In this document: piece after piece, positions 12,076 to 23,525 of the stretch | Numbering within the stretch: the stretch's first letter is position 1 | Layout of the letters: every line of letters begins with the position of its first letter | DNA from: Coprinopsis marcescibilis | Taxonomy: Eukaryota > Basidiomycota > Agaricomycetes > Agaricales > Psathyrellaceae | NCBI GenBank assembly: GCA_004369085.1 | Contig: ML210339.1 | Location: 1-57,795, forward strand | Reading direction: 5' to 3' | DNA: 57,795 bases | The notes under the pieces: generated by a model | Told to the model about the DNA's origin: nothing | The model's input: the letters and a program-made list of their open reading frames with translations, nothing else | Databases searched by the model: none | Position numbers and translations under genes: made by a program

Positions 12076-12289
12076 ACTTCCAGAAGTGAAAGTGTTGAAT
12101 TTGGCTTGAATTTGGCTAGGCTGTTTGGTGTGGATGTATCCGAGGGCTCTTTGTTCGCTAATCTTTCAAGTTTCGTAAGCTTTGTTGAATTTAAATATGG
12201 AACTTTTTAAACCAATGTTGAGGTAAATTGATATTGTGAGGACATGGTACCAGGAGGAGCAGTGCATTTTGATTGGATCAGGCGACGAG

Positions 12290-13540
12290 GCTGATGGCAC
12301 ATTGCAGAGCAGCGTCACCTATTCTGATCCTTGATCTCTTCCTCATCGTACCCTCGTGTCGCTGTAACACTCAGTCGCCTCTCAGAAGAGTGCAGGTCCG
12401 ACATTCCGCTCATCGAATGGCCAGTACGTGCTTATTTCACATTGTCAACCAATCAAATTGCTAATTTTACTTTTCAGCGACGATAGCTTCCGCGATCTCT
12501 TTAGTAATGAGTTGGGACACGTTTTGTGGTTGAAGTAGCTCTCTCAATGCACGTATTCCTCTGAGCTGACGTGTGAACTTCTAGATGACATGGTTTGCTC
12601 GCGTGGTGCTACAGCGGGAACAATGGTTGACATTGGAGTAACCTGTCACAGCCTGCCATTAGTACCCCTCATCAATAAGGTACGTTCAGAGTAAGGTTCT
12701 GTCAAAGGCAAACCCGTGCTTATATATTCCCCTCTGCTTGTTTATAGCATAAGCAGTTTCACCCATGCCGGCGGCCAACTGGTGAGAAGCAGCTCGACGA
12801 TTGCGTACCTGAGTACATCTGTGCGAACAGCCTGGATCTCCTTGTTAAATACATACTACCCCGATTTGTCGGTCGGACGGTGGCAAGTGATCGGATTTCG
12901 AAGTTCTAATGGTTTGTCGCTTTCATATGCATATCACGGTGACATAGCGACTGAACCCTCTTTCTTAAGCCCCCACAGGTCTTTGATTGCCAATCGAGAG
13001 GTAAGATGGTCGCAAATTCACGCCACGTCGGATATTGTTCGCCAAGAGGAGAATCTTCACCCTAAAGCTATTTGCTAACCTAGTACCCATCAGGCAGCTT
13101 TGTCAAGATTCGGACCAGCTATCCTTTCGACAGTTCGAGTCTATATGCCCCGAACTCCATTCGACTTGGATCCCAAAGCTTTGGTTCAAGATGAAAGATG
13201 ATCACACGACGAAGAGGCTCTTCATCGCTCCGGCTTGGAAAGGCTTAATCAATGGGCTCGCAGATCCAGATATGAGTTCTGTTGCTGACGGAACACCCAG
13301 GTACCAGGCCTGCCACGTTTCGGGCATGAGCCGGTATGTCAGCCAGGAATGCAAGAGATGGCCGTGTCAAAGGTGTGACAGGTTTGAAAACTGTAGACGC
13401 TCGGTCTTTGTGAGTTTGAAACTTAACTGAGTCTAGGCGTGAATAACTCATGATTTGTCTGTTCTAGTCTTTCATCCTGACCTCTACCCCTCAGTCACCC
13501 ATGTATATCTTCGCTGGGAGAGCCGCCGATCTGATAAAGC
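12290..13540 (+). pseudogene. Decayed GMC oxidoreductase 2
   Basis: Scattered pieces in paralogue order: 12365-12420 (RLSE and LIE region), 12530-12680 (SSSI-to-MVYSRG region with the splice sites still visible), 12770-12850 (GERSSS.AYL region), 13110-13300 (SVKIRSSNPFD to AKRLFIAPAWKGLINGLADP) and 13310-13410 (FGMSARN-like, then the end of the DASVF exon). Frames are broken repeatedly. It lies between clean paralogues in the same orientation, so it arose by tandem duplication and then decayed. Confidence 0.7.
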
Positions 13541-13559
13541 AAGCTTGGTAGGTTATCCG

Positions 13560-14470
13560 GGGCAGATTGTTGTTATTGGCAAAAGTATCCGGTGTAATGT
13601 TAGGACTCTAAGGCTGTTTGAAGGAGATACCTTGTATATTTCGTTCTGATCGTCCTGAAAATTCGATTTAGTCATGTCTTTTGACTCCCCAGGCCCCAAG
13701 GCGGATAGAACGGTGTAAACTTGACTGCCAGCCACTTCACACCTTGAATGACAACCGTATAGTGGAGCTGCGTCCAGTTCAAACACCGCTCAAAGCGGAA
13801 TTCAATTCAATATTCACGGTTTGGTCGCGGCCAACGATTTCCTTATACTTTATGCCCTCCAGCACCACACCCACGCTCATCGCGCTGTTCCTTTTCAGAG
13901 TCTCACCGGCAACCTCGAAGGTTTATAGCCAAGAACTCGAGATTACAACTTCGATTTGGCTTGGATCTGAAGCGTCCAAAAGCGTCAGTCGTCAAGACCC
14001 TTGTATGGGGTTCGGGGTCTCAGGACCACGGACTGTCATCATCCACGTCGGTTGTAATAATCAGAAATCCAACACTCATGCCACGCGATCCAATACGTAC
14101 GTTGAAGTACCTATCCCTATTGTCAAATATCATTCAATTCAACGTAACAGGGTTGGCCCTGCGCGAGAGTCGCATCCCAATGCCCCATATACAACTCGCT
14201 TGAGCACTCTTCCGCCTGTAGCTGGGTGACACCCGCCAAAGATGACCTGAACCATCTTTTTGTTATGCGTGCGTCAAGAGACCATGTGGTCTACGTACTC
14301 AACTCAAGGCATTGACGTTTCAGGGTGGGTTGATACCTACATCCACAGACGTTTTCTGAACTGAATTTCCCGATGTTCCATCGCATCAGACAGTACAGAT
14401 CCCGTTGGAAGGACGCCCAGACGGACACCGTCGTCTGAATCTCTGACGGATCTGGTCCCTGAGTGAATGG
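13560..14470 (+). other. Upstream region of GMC gene 3
   Basis: No gene supported. Part of it (about 13980-14030, with CAGTCGTCAAGACC and CTCAGGACCACGG) resembles 18185-18230 in front of GMC gene 4, which suggests the duplications carried upstream DNA with them. Confidence 0.35.
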
Positions 14471-14478
14471 TATAAATG
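14471..14478 (+). promoter_or_regulatory. TATA box of GMC gene 3
   Basis: TATAAATG lies 58 bp before the ATG at 14529, the same spacing as in GMC genes 1, 5 and 6. Confidence 0.5.
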
Positions 14479-14528
14479 GATTGTGCAGATTGTAGACATG
14501 TCAGCACCTGTGCAACTCTCTTCTCGTC

Positions 14529-16763
14529 ATGAAGTTGTCACTGTCCTCTGCTTTCGTCGCGCTTGCTGTTCAACTGGTGCAAGCCAGGGTGTACCAGAGC
14601 CTCAGCCAGTTTAAGAATCCTGGTGAATTTGACTATATTGTCGTTGGAGGTGAGAACCTTTGTGTCAATGTGATGTAACATCCAGACTGAATGTATCCGA
14701 AGGTGGTACTGCCGGCGCAGTAATTGCAAGCCGCTTGACGGAAGATCGCAGAAACACCGTTCTGCTCATTGAGGCAGGCTCAGAGTATGTTATGTCTTTC
14801 TGTACCCAGGGAGTGCCGCTGAATGTCTTCAGTAACGAGGGCGATCTAGGTTTGGTTGTGCCGTCCAGAACGTTCGAAATTACTGCGAAATACAAGTGGA
14901 ATGACACGACGACTGCTCAACCCGGCTTGCTTGGGCGAGCCTTGCCATTTGATCGGGGTTATGTCCTTGGAGGAGGCAGCAGCATTAGTAAATCACCATT
15001 GGCTTGGCTTAGTGCCGCACACGCTGATGCACGATTATTACAGATGGTATGGTTTATACTCGTGGTGCAGCTGATGACTACGACCGATGGGCGCGGATTA
15101 CTGGTGACAGTGGTTGGCGCTGGGACAACCTGCTTCCCCTAATCAAGAGGGTACGTGTTAGGAACACCCTATTGCCGATCACATAATAATACTATCTATC
15201 CCCGTTTTAGCATGAGAAGTGGGTCCCACCCGCTGGAGGGCGCAACATTACGGGGCAATATGATCCTCGAGCCCATGGTTTCAATGGTAACACTCAGGTG
15301 TCTTTGCCATGGAGTGGCCCGAATGACTTCGATTCTCGAGCCCTTGAAACTACCAGGACGGAAAGAGAATTCTCTTTTAATCTTGATCCAAATTCTGGAG
15401 AACCTCTAGGTCTCAGTATGTTCTTCTTCTAACGAGCTGCATTGGAAAACTGACGACTTACCTCATAGCGTGGACTCAATCTACCATTGGAAATGGCGAG
15501 CGGAGTAGCTCCGCAACGGCGTACTTGAACACGTCTGTTCGCAATCGACCCAACTTGAGCGTTTTGCTCAATACTCGTACCACCCGCATTCTCCGATCCA
15601 ACAGACATGGAGGGGATCTTGAATTGCGAACGGTTGAGTTTGCTGAAAGCGCACAGGGTATGTTCTTTGGCTGAATGAGTTCCTTATTGAGCTCAACCTC
15701 AACGATGAATTTTACAGGACCTCGTAGGACTCTGACCGCGAGAAAAGAAGTGATTCTTTCGGCTGGGTCCTTTGGTTCCGTTCAGATCTTGCTCAATTCG
15801 GGAATTGGGGATCGACGAGATCTGACCAGTCTCGGTGTTCCCGTCGTACATTCGCTTCCGGATGTTGGAAAAGGACTGTCCGATCATCCTGTTTTCGCTT
15901 CTGTATGGTCTGTCAACCAAGATCTGCCACCACCGTGAGTGAGGTTCTGCTCCTAATGAACCCCACGCTGAATCTGTAATCCTTTCTACAGAATCGACCC
16001 TGCAGTCGCTTTGGACATGTGGAACACAAACCGCACGGGACCAATGACTGAGGCTGTTGGTCATCAGATTTATTGGGCAAGGATTCCCCCCAACTCCCCT
16101 GCATTGAGGACTCACGGCGATCCTGCCGCCGGACGTAAAGCTCCCCATATCGAGCTTGCCTTTTTCAACTTTGGCCCAGTGGCGGGCACTGCCGTCGTCC
16201 TTTTGACTCCCCACTCCCGTCAGTGTCGATCGCTTTATTCAATGGCATGGATTAATGTTAATTTTTTGTTTCCAGGTGGTACCGTCAAGATTCGTTCAAA
16301 CAATCCCTTCGATGCTCCCATTATCGATCCTGGATATTTATCGCATCCCTTTGACTTGGAGGCGTTCGTCGAGGGTGGTCGGATTGCGAAGCGGTTCTTC
16401 GGTGCTCCAGCTTGGAACGGGTTCATTGTCGCACCCGTGACACCTGATCCTGATACAACGCCGCTGGCTGATTTCCATCAGTTTATCCGAAACAATACTA
16501 TAACGACTGTCCATCCAACTGGGACCGCTGCTATGTCTGCGAGGAATGCCAGGAATGGCGTCGTCGATCCTGATCTTCGCGTCAAGGGTGTGAGAGGGCT
16601 TCGTGTTGCTGATGCATCCGTATTTGTGAGTTGAATGATACTTTTTTATTCTACCTCAGGCTGATCTGATTGTCGATCCTAGCCATATATAACGACTGGC
16701 CATACTCAAGCCGCGGTATATGCCCTGGCAGAAAGGGCAGCGGACCTTATCAGGAGAGGATAG
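14529..16763 (+). CDS. GMC oxidoreductase 3 (AA3_2, aryl-alcohol-oxidase-like), intact
   Basis: Signal peptide MKLSLSSAFVALAVQLVQA, then FDYIVVGG/GGTAGAVIASRL (FAD site split by an intron), a DNEGD exon start, VLGGGSSINGMVYTRGAADD, GQYDPRAHGF, NGERSSSATAYLNTSVR, VILSAGSFGSVQILLNSGIG, and GGTVKIRSNNPFDAPIIDPG. Both catalytic histidines are present: TVHPTGTAAMS and TTGHTQAAVY. It ends ADLIRRG then TAG at 16761. All GT-AG introns (about ten) keep frame, and the length of about 590 residues is normal for secreted AA3_2 enzymes. It is the best preserved + strand member of the cluster. The substrate cannot be read from sequence alone; aryl alcohol is the family-based guess. Confidence 0.85.
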
Positions 16764-16789
16764 ACCTTGTTGATAAATTATTTGCCTTT

Positions 16790-17030
16790 TGTAATTCTAT
16801 ACATAAGTTATGACGATCTATTGAGTGGCTCCATTGTATGATTTGTATAACACTTGTGTAACTTTCCCCCTGCACAAATCCTGAAACCCAGCGAGTACCG
16901 AAAAGCTCGATGGCAATTTGTTGCATGTTTCTTGCAGAAAGCAAAGGAGGGTCTTGTGAGTTATTGTTTTGTCTCCGCTAGGAATCGAACTCCCGACATC
17001 TGACACCGTGGCTTGATGACACGATTTCCA
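16790..17030 (-). mobile_element. Candidate tRNA-derived SINE (5' part unclear)
   Basis: Read on the minus strand, bases 17008-16965 contain GTGTCAGATGTCGGGAGTTC followed by GATTCCTAGCGGAGAC, a good match to a tRNA T-arm and pol III box B (GTTCGATTCC). A full tRNA cloverleaf cannot be folded and no clear box A is visible. A non-coding body follows to about 16790. This is the typical look of a tRNA-derived SINE, here probably truncated; a decayed tRNA gene is the alternative. Confidence 0.4.
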
Positions 17031-17039
17031 ATTTCTGTT

Positions 17040-17379
17040 TTCTGTCTTGAAACCCTTCGCAAACGTTTCCCTGGCCTTGTAGCAACTTGTAGCCTCATCT
17101 TATACTATGTCGAACACACAAAGTCAGTAAATCTCTTGAGAGGCCATGGCTTTCGCATTTTCGCAGGTCAAGGACTTTCGCCCGGATATGTGGAACGCTA
17201 AGGCTGAGCGGGAGGCTTCCAATCCCCACTGGGACGTAGATGACTGGACCTTGCAGTTATAACAGATCTTGGGCGAAAGGTCCATCCAGACAAGTCCGGA
17301 CATCCATAGCCAACATGGGTCCCTTGATTGGTTATGAGGGATTCTCCAACGGTGAATGACTCTATCGCCGTTTTGTGTG
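17040..17379. other. Gap with no supported gene
   Basis: Nothing clearly recognisable. Bases near 17150-17200 vaguely recall GMC sequence but too weakly to call. Confidence 0.3.
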
Positions 17380-17735
17380 TCAAGTTGCAGTTGACCAAGT
17401 GTCTTTCTCGTGAGTCCTAACATTGTTGATCAATTATTTGATACTCACTTTTGAGTCGATATTTACACATTCTCTCACCTGCAACAGTGGAACGATTCGG
17501 ACCTCAACGCCCCGAATGCCTTCTCTGGAGATGTATTCATCAACGGGCTCATTAATCCAGAATCCATATCCCGATCCGACTCCGGCTGACTTATACCTAA
17601 CTATTGCCAGCTTTTGGCGAGATTTAACAGGAATAGGGAAGCTGTCAACCTTGTTACATGGATGCCACGGTGCTCACGAAGGATGAAGGGACTAGGAGCT
17701 GGGGGTTGGTTCTTTCAAACTGTGTTCGTGCGTCT
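17380..17735 (+). pseudogene. GMC oxidoreductase relic (3' part only)
   Basis: Bases 17390-17412 align with the paralogue exon end VLLTPYSR and its GTGAG donor. The acceptor near 17488 is followed by a broken version of GGTVKIRS.NPFDAP. DVFINGLINPE and DPTPADLYL at 17540-17610 match the NGLVTPDPDTT.AEDYYQY region in two different frames. 17680-17735 resembles the VKGLRVVDASVF exon end. It is shorter and more decayed than GMC 2. Confidence 0.5.
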
Positions 17736-18691
17736 ATTACTATTCTGCCGCTTATTGCCTTTGGATAACCCATAAGCTCTTGTCTCTAGCTCATTGCCCT
17801 GGCATGTGCATGACAAATGGGGCCCCGCTATCGAAACGAGATTCGAAGGAGATACCTGAAAATTTCTGTCGTGACGTTGCTGCAACGCTTGTCCAAGCTC
17901 AGCGCTCAGATGCGGTAATATTATAAGTAAATGTGCTCGCATCATGATTTGTTGACGAATTTCTGCGCCGCCCGCTGGTTTCGACGCCGGTGACGCGGCA
18001 AGCGGCGTCGGAGTCGGATAACTTGCAGTTTTCCGACTCGGTCGAATTAGGTCGAACTGCCCCTGCACTTCGACTTACCACAACGCCCGTGCTCAACGAC
18101 GCATTGTATGTCTATACCAGCTTCGCAAGGTGGTTCAACCCATATATTCAAGAATTCTCCCGAATTCGAACGATCATCCGCAAGTCCCAGTCGTCAAGAC
18201 CTTTGCTGAAATTCTCAGGACTACGGTCTTTCTTCATCAGCAATCAGCCATTCAACATCGAATCCATGCGAACACCCTGAGATGTGGTAAGGTCTGCCGT
18301 TACTCTCGAATTTATCTTTTCTTTGGCAAGTTATCCTTCGCGAGACTCTCACTCGAATTCGCCTGGCCAGAATACAGATTGACTCACTTGTTCTCTCTTT
18401 AAGATAAACTAAGGCGGGTACACTTATTCCTTTCTCTAGGTTTAACACCGACGAGTGACGTTAACTCCAGAGTTTACAGAACCGATCCCTGCACTGGTTA
18501 TGCTGGAAGTTCCACTTTCTCGGATATCCAACGCAGCTGCCACAGCTACCGCGGAAGGCCCCCGCCCACACAGAGCGACCGACCCCTCATCGTGACTTGT
18601 TCTGGTACCTGAGCACTGAGGAAGCATATAGGCTAGGTGACTCTCATAGTCTGAGTATCTCTCATAGTCGTGCGACTTTCCTCTCATCATC
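17736..18691 (+). other. Upstream region of GMC gene 4
   Basis: No gene supported. 18185-18230 shares short blocks with the region before GMC 3. No clear TATA box at the usual distance from the ATG at 18692. Confidence 0.3.
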
Positions 18692-20956
18692 ATGAAGCTG
18701 GCACTGTCCTCCACACTCGTAGCGCTTGCCGTCCAACTCGTGCACGCTAAAGTATACCAGAATCTTGCCCAGTTCAAGAATCCTGGTGAATTTGACTACA
18801 TCGTAGTTGGGGGTGAGTATCTGATATTGACGGCAACTTGACGCTGATGGCAACTTGACGCCGATGCTAAATATGCCTTTCTTCACAGGAGGAACTACCG
18901 GCTCTGTCATCGCCAGTCGCCTATCGGAGGACAGCAAGATCAAAGTACTCCTTATAGAGGCAGGAACCAAGTATGTATAGCGTTTTTGTTATGTTTCCTC
19001 AGTAGCACTTACACACCATTATTTTTCCAGTAACGAAGGCGATCTTATTTTGGCAATCCCAGCCAGAAGACTTGAGATAGGTGATAATAGCAAATGGAAT
19101 GACACGACAGTGCCCCAACGCGGATTACTTGGGCGCTCCATTTTGCTGGAGCGGGGATTTGTTCTCGGCGGAAGCAGCTCTATCAGTATGTTTAACAATG
19201 AAATTATGGGCTACTAAGCTTCTATCTGGGCTAACGCACGGCTATTACAGACGGCATGGTGTACACTCGCGGCGCAGCTGATGATTACGACCGATGGGCG
19301 CAAGTTACTGGGGACACTAGGTGGCGTTGAGCAACTTATTCCCATTGGTTAAGAGAGTACGCAGCCATGAGCATGATGACTTGAACATGCATTGATTATA
19401 ATTCTTCTTGTAGCACGAGAAGTGGGTCGCACCCACAGGAGGGCGCAATATTACAGGCCAATTCGATCCTCGTTTTCATGGCTTCGATGGCAAGACACAA
19501 GTGTCTTTTCCACACACCCAGCTCACCGATTTCGACACTCGATGCCTCGAAGCGGCGAAGACTGAAAAGGACTTCTCCTACAATTTGGATGTAAACTCTG
19601 GAGAGCCTCTCGGTCTCGGTATGTCATATCTATCTTCATATCGTGCACGAATCGATAAGACGATCACAATAGCTTGGACTCAGTCTACCATTAGAAACGG
19701 CGAGCGCAGCTCTGCAGCGACAGCCTACTTGCCAACTGCAGTTCGTAATAGGGCTAATTTGAGCATTTTGCTTAACACACGTACCACTCGTGTGCTGAAG
19801 TCAAACAAATCTGGAAAGAATCTAGAGCTGCGAACCGTCGAGCTGGCTGCGAATGCGAATGGTTCGTGGTTTGTTTGCTCAAGCTTTCATGTGCCTTACG
19901 CTGATGGACTTCGATTGATTTCAGGGTCCTGCCAGACGCTGACTGCCAAGAAGGAAGTTATTCTTTTCGCCGGTGCCCTTGGCTCCCCTCAAATTCTACT
20001 CAATTCTGGTGTTGGAGACAAGGATCATCTCAAGAGTGTCAAAGTTCCGCTTGTCCTCGCACTTCCTGATGTCGGCAAAGGGCTCTCAGACCACCCTGTT
20101 ATCCCTTTCCTATGGGCGGCAAACCAGACCTTACCAACGTACGCAAGGACTCTACTCCAAACTGACCGTAAATTTTGATGATATATACAGTGTAGACCCT
20201 GTGGCCGCTTTGAACGAGTGGAAGAAGAGCCGCACTGGGCCGTTGACTGCAGGTCTTAACTACCAGATCATGTGGGTAAGGGTTCCCTCAACCTCGGTCG
20301 CGCTCAAGAAGTACGGCGACACATCCTCCGGTCGCAATGCTCCTCATCTCGAGCTGGCTGTGGTTAACGCCGGTCAGGCTGTAGGCGTTGGTGTCATTCC
20401 ATTGAACCCCAAGTCTCGTGAGTGTTAACACAGATACCCATCCACTCAAGCTAAATCTTCTCCTTCCAGGTGGTACCCTCAAGCTTCGCTCAGATAATCC
20501 ATTCGACGCACCCATCATTGACCCTGAATACCTTTCGCACCCGTATGACCTCGAGCTCTTCATTGAAGGCGCTCGCATCGCGAAGAGGTTCTATAGTGCT
20601 CCCATTTGGGACGGGTTTTTGCTCACACCTATCTCCCCTGATCCTGATACCACCCCTGTTGCTGAGTTCGAAGCCTTCCTCCGAAGTAACATTATCTCTA
20701 CCGCCCACCCCGTTGGAACAGTTGCCATGTCCGCAAAAGGCGCGAAGACCGGTGTTCTTGATCCTGATCTCCGCGTCAAGGGCGTCAAGGGCCTTCGCGT
20801 GGCTGATGCATCTGTCTTCGTGAGTTCGACGCTGATTTTAATTGCTGCTTCCGCTGAGCTAAATGTTTATTCCAGCCCCATATTACCACTGGCCATACGC
20901 AAGCCGCTGTCTATATTGTCGCGGAGAAGGCTGTTGAACTGATTCGACTTGGATAA
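18692..20956 (+). pseudogene. GMC oxidoreductase 4, single-base deletion
   Basis: Signal peptide MKLALSSTLVALAVQLVHA and the whole AA3_2 exon layout are kept, including VVGG/GGTTGSVIASRL, VLGGSSSI/NGMVYTRGAADD, GERSSAATAYLPTAVR, GALGSPQILLNSGVG, TAHPVGTVAMS and TTGHTQAAVYIVAEKA, with TAA at 20954. In the exon around 19328 the sequence reads TGGCGTTGAGCAAC where the paralogues have TGGCGTTGGAGC or TGGCGCTGGGAC. One G is missing, which gives an immediate TGA after TRWR. The rest of the gene is open and both catalytic histidines remain, so inactivation is recent, or it is a sequencing error. Confidence 0.75.
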
Positions 20957-21143
20957 GAAATTTCGTTTAAATTCTGATTCCTTTATGTTGTTTACTGTAA
21001 TATTTGTCAATAATGGGTTCCTTTACGCTCGTTAGTTATACCCTGTTATTGTTTGTTATACCTTTTATAGTCTGCCAATAATGTCATTTTCAAAGTGTAT
21101 TTAATACAGCGAGGGTCTTTCCCCAATACGAAGGCTCGGGCGT

Positions 21144-23460
21144 CTACCAAGCCTCCTTGATGATATCAGAGGCTTGTTCGGCAATGGCGTATACTGCCGC
21201 CTGCGTGTGAGCTCCTGGTACATATGGCTGGGCAAACTGTCAGCTCATCCTTTCTGAAACAGACGACTAGAAATCACATACAATGATACCGGCGTCCGCG
21301 ATTCTCAACCCACGTACACCCTTAACCCTCAAATCTGGGTCCAAAACACCCTTCTTCTCTCCCTTCTTTGAGATCTTAGATACACCCGCTGGGTGGTAGA
21401 AGCTTCCGACAGCTTCCTGCACTCTTTTGAGGAACACATCCTCAGGCTCAGTGTCGGGATCAGGTCCGGTGTAAGCGCTGATGTACCCCTCCCAGGCTGG
21501 TCCGCTGTAGAAACGCTTGGCGAGGCGGATGGCTTCCTTGATGGCTTCGATATCAAAAGGGTGAGTGAGGAAGCCCAGGTCGATGAGTGGGTCGGCAGTG
21601 GGGTCTGTTCCCTTGATCTTGATGCTGCCTCGGCTGTACGGAGTGAGGAGGACGATGAAGGCGCCGGTTGCTGCTGGGTTGCCCTTTTACATGTTCAATT
21701 CACGAGTTAGTACATGATACACAGATCAGGACCATTCAAAGGAGAAGATACTTACACCGAGCGTCAATTCAATGTGTGCAGAGGTAGGTCCGGCAGATGG
21801 GTCTTTGTACTTCTCCCAGAGAGTGGAATTGTCAGGGATACGGGCCCAGACGATTTGTTGTCCGACAAGGTCGACCAGAGAGCCAGTTCGCTTCGATTTC
21901 CATTCTTGGTAGGCAGCATCGGCATCGACTCTATGGACATGGCAAAAAACAAGTAGCATTAGAACGAGAAAATCAAATCTGGATGAAAGAGGAAGAACGC
22001 GTTACGCACGGTGGAGGTTCCTTTCCTGCACCAGCCCAAGAAAGAGCAACGTTCAAATGTTCGGACAAGTCCTTCCCGACGTCAGGCAAGTTATGAATGG
22101 TTTTTACACCAACGGCGTCGAGGTCCTTCTTGTCACCGATTCCAGAATTCAAGAGGATCTGTGGGGTACCGATGGCGCCAGCGGACAAGACGAGCTCCTT
22201 GTCGGCGGTAACTGTGATAGCCTTGCCTGCAAATGAACGTCAGAGGAGTGCACTCTGTATCGAGCGACAGAGCTACCTGGAGGGCCAGTACCAGGCCTCT
22301 TTCGGGGCACAAGTTCAATCGTCCTGATGTCCAAGTTCGTGCTGGCTCGACTGCCAGTGGGAAGAACGCGCGTGGCGTATGTGTTTACGAGGATGTCGAG
22401 GTTGCGCCTTTGTCTGGTGGCACTGTCAAGATACGAAGCAGCCGCACTGCTGCGTTCCCCCTTTCCGATGGTCGACTGCATCCAGCCTTCAAAAAGTAAT
22501 GAACACCGTCAGCTGTTTAAACTCATTTGATAATAGGAGACGACTCCGAAGACGTACTGAGACCCGTGGGCTTGCCGTTGTTCGCATCAACGTTATAGAA
22601 GAACTCGGGTTGAACCTCAGCGTTCTTCATGGTACGCTCGTAGTGCTCCGTTTTGTCTGCCCATGGGAGAGTGACGAGAGTACGGCCATTGTATCCGTGT
22701 GTTGTTGGGTCCCATTGGCCTGTTATGTTGCGATGTGTGTGTGGGATGAACTTCTCGTTCTACAGGACCTGTGTCGGTGACTCTGAAGAAGACAAGAGCG
22801 AAGATGACTCACTTTCTTGAAGTACGGCAAGAGGTTTTTCCATGTCCATCTCTTATCCCCAGAGACTCGTCCCCAAAGGTCGTAATCATCCTGAGACCCA
22901 CGAGTGTAGACCATTCCGTCTATAGGGGCTTGGTGAGATTTTACGGCTGTTCAAAAAGGAGTAGACCATACTAATTGAGCTACTTCCGCCCAGAACGTGG
23001 CCTCGGGTGAAGCCAAAGGAGCGACCACCCAAGCCGACTTGAGGCGTTGTTTCGTAATTCCAGTAATAGGTGGAATTAATGCGACCATTGTACGTAAACC
23101 CAGGGATTTGCAGTTCCTCGACGCCAACATTGCTGGGGAACGATCGTTAGTCATCAGTAGGGCCAAAATGATAGAAGGAATCTTACTCTGGACCGGCTTC
23201 TACGAGGAGCACATTCCATCTTCCGCTTTCAGTGAGTCGGTTTGCGAGGACAGGTCCGGCAACTCCACCTAGTAATTGTGGTCATATCAGCATATTAGTT
23301 CAAGGAGTTGTATTGGTCAGAACTAACCTCCGACGACAATGAAGTCGTACTTCTTCAACGCACGCTTTGCAGCGAATTCATCGAGATTCTGGAAGACAGT
23401 TGCTTGCGCAAGTTGGATGCTGAGTGCGACAAAGGCAGCGGATAACGCTGAAACTCGCAT
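21144..23460 (-). CDS. GMC oxidoreductase 5 (AA3_2), divergent, intact
   Basis: ATG at 23460; signal peptide MRVSALSAAFVALSIQLAQA. FAD motif YDFIVVGG, then across an intron GVAGPVLANRLTESGRW. Then GHVLGGSSSI/NGMVYTRGSQDDYD, IGKGERSSAAASYLDSATR, LSAGAIGTPQILLNSGIG, FYHPAGV (first catalytic His), VLDPDLRVKGVRGLRIADA and GAHTQAAVYAIAEQA (second His). Stop at 21146-21144. It differs in the substrate-side loop (GTDPTADPLIDLGFLTHPFD) and lacks the pattern HP.GTAAMS, so its substrate range may differ from genes 1, 3 and 4. All splice joins that were followed keep frame. It is convergent with GMC 4, with 187 bp between the stops. Confidence 0.8.
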
Positions 23461-23517
23461 GGTGACAGGCCTTAGGGGAGAACCAATATTTCTACACGTA
23501 GGTCCCACCCGCAAAAG

Positions 23518-23525
23518 CTTTTATA
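23518..23525 (-). promoter_or_regulatory. TATA box of GMC gene 5
   Basis: On the minus strand TATAAAAG lies about 58-65 bp upstream of the ATG at 23460. Confidence 0.5.

Noticed and set aside
16965..17008. Possible functional tRNA gene (minus)
   Set aside because: T-arm is present but acceptor, D-arm and anticodon arm do not fold; treated as a SINE or relic.
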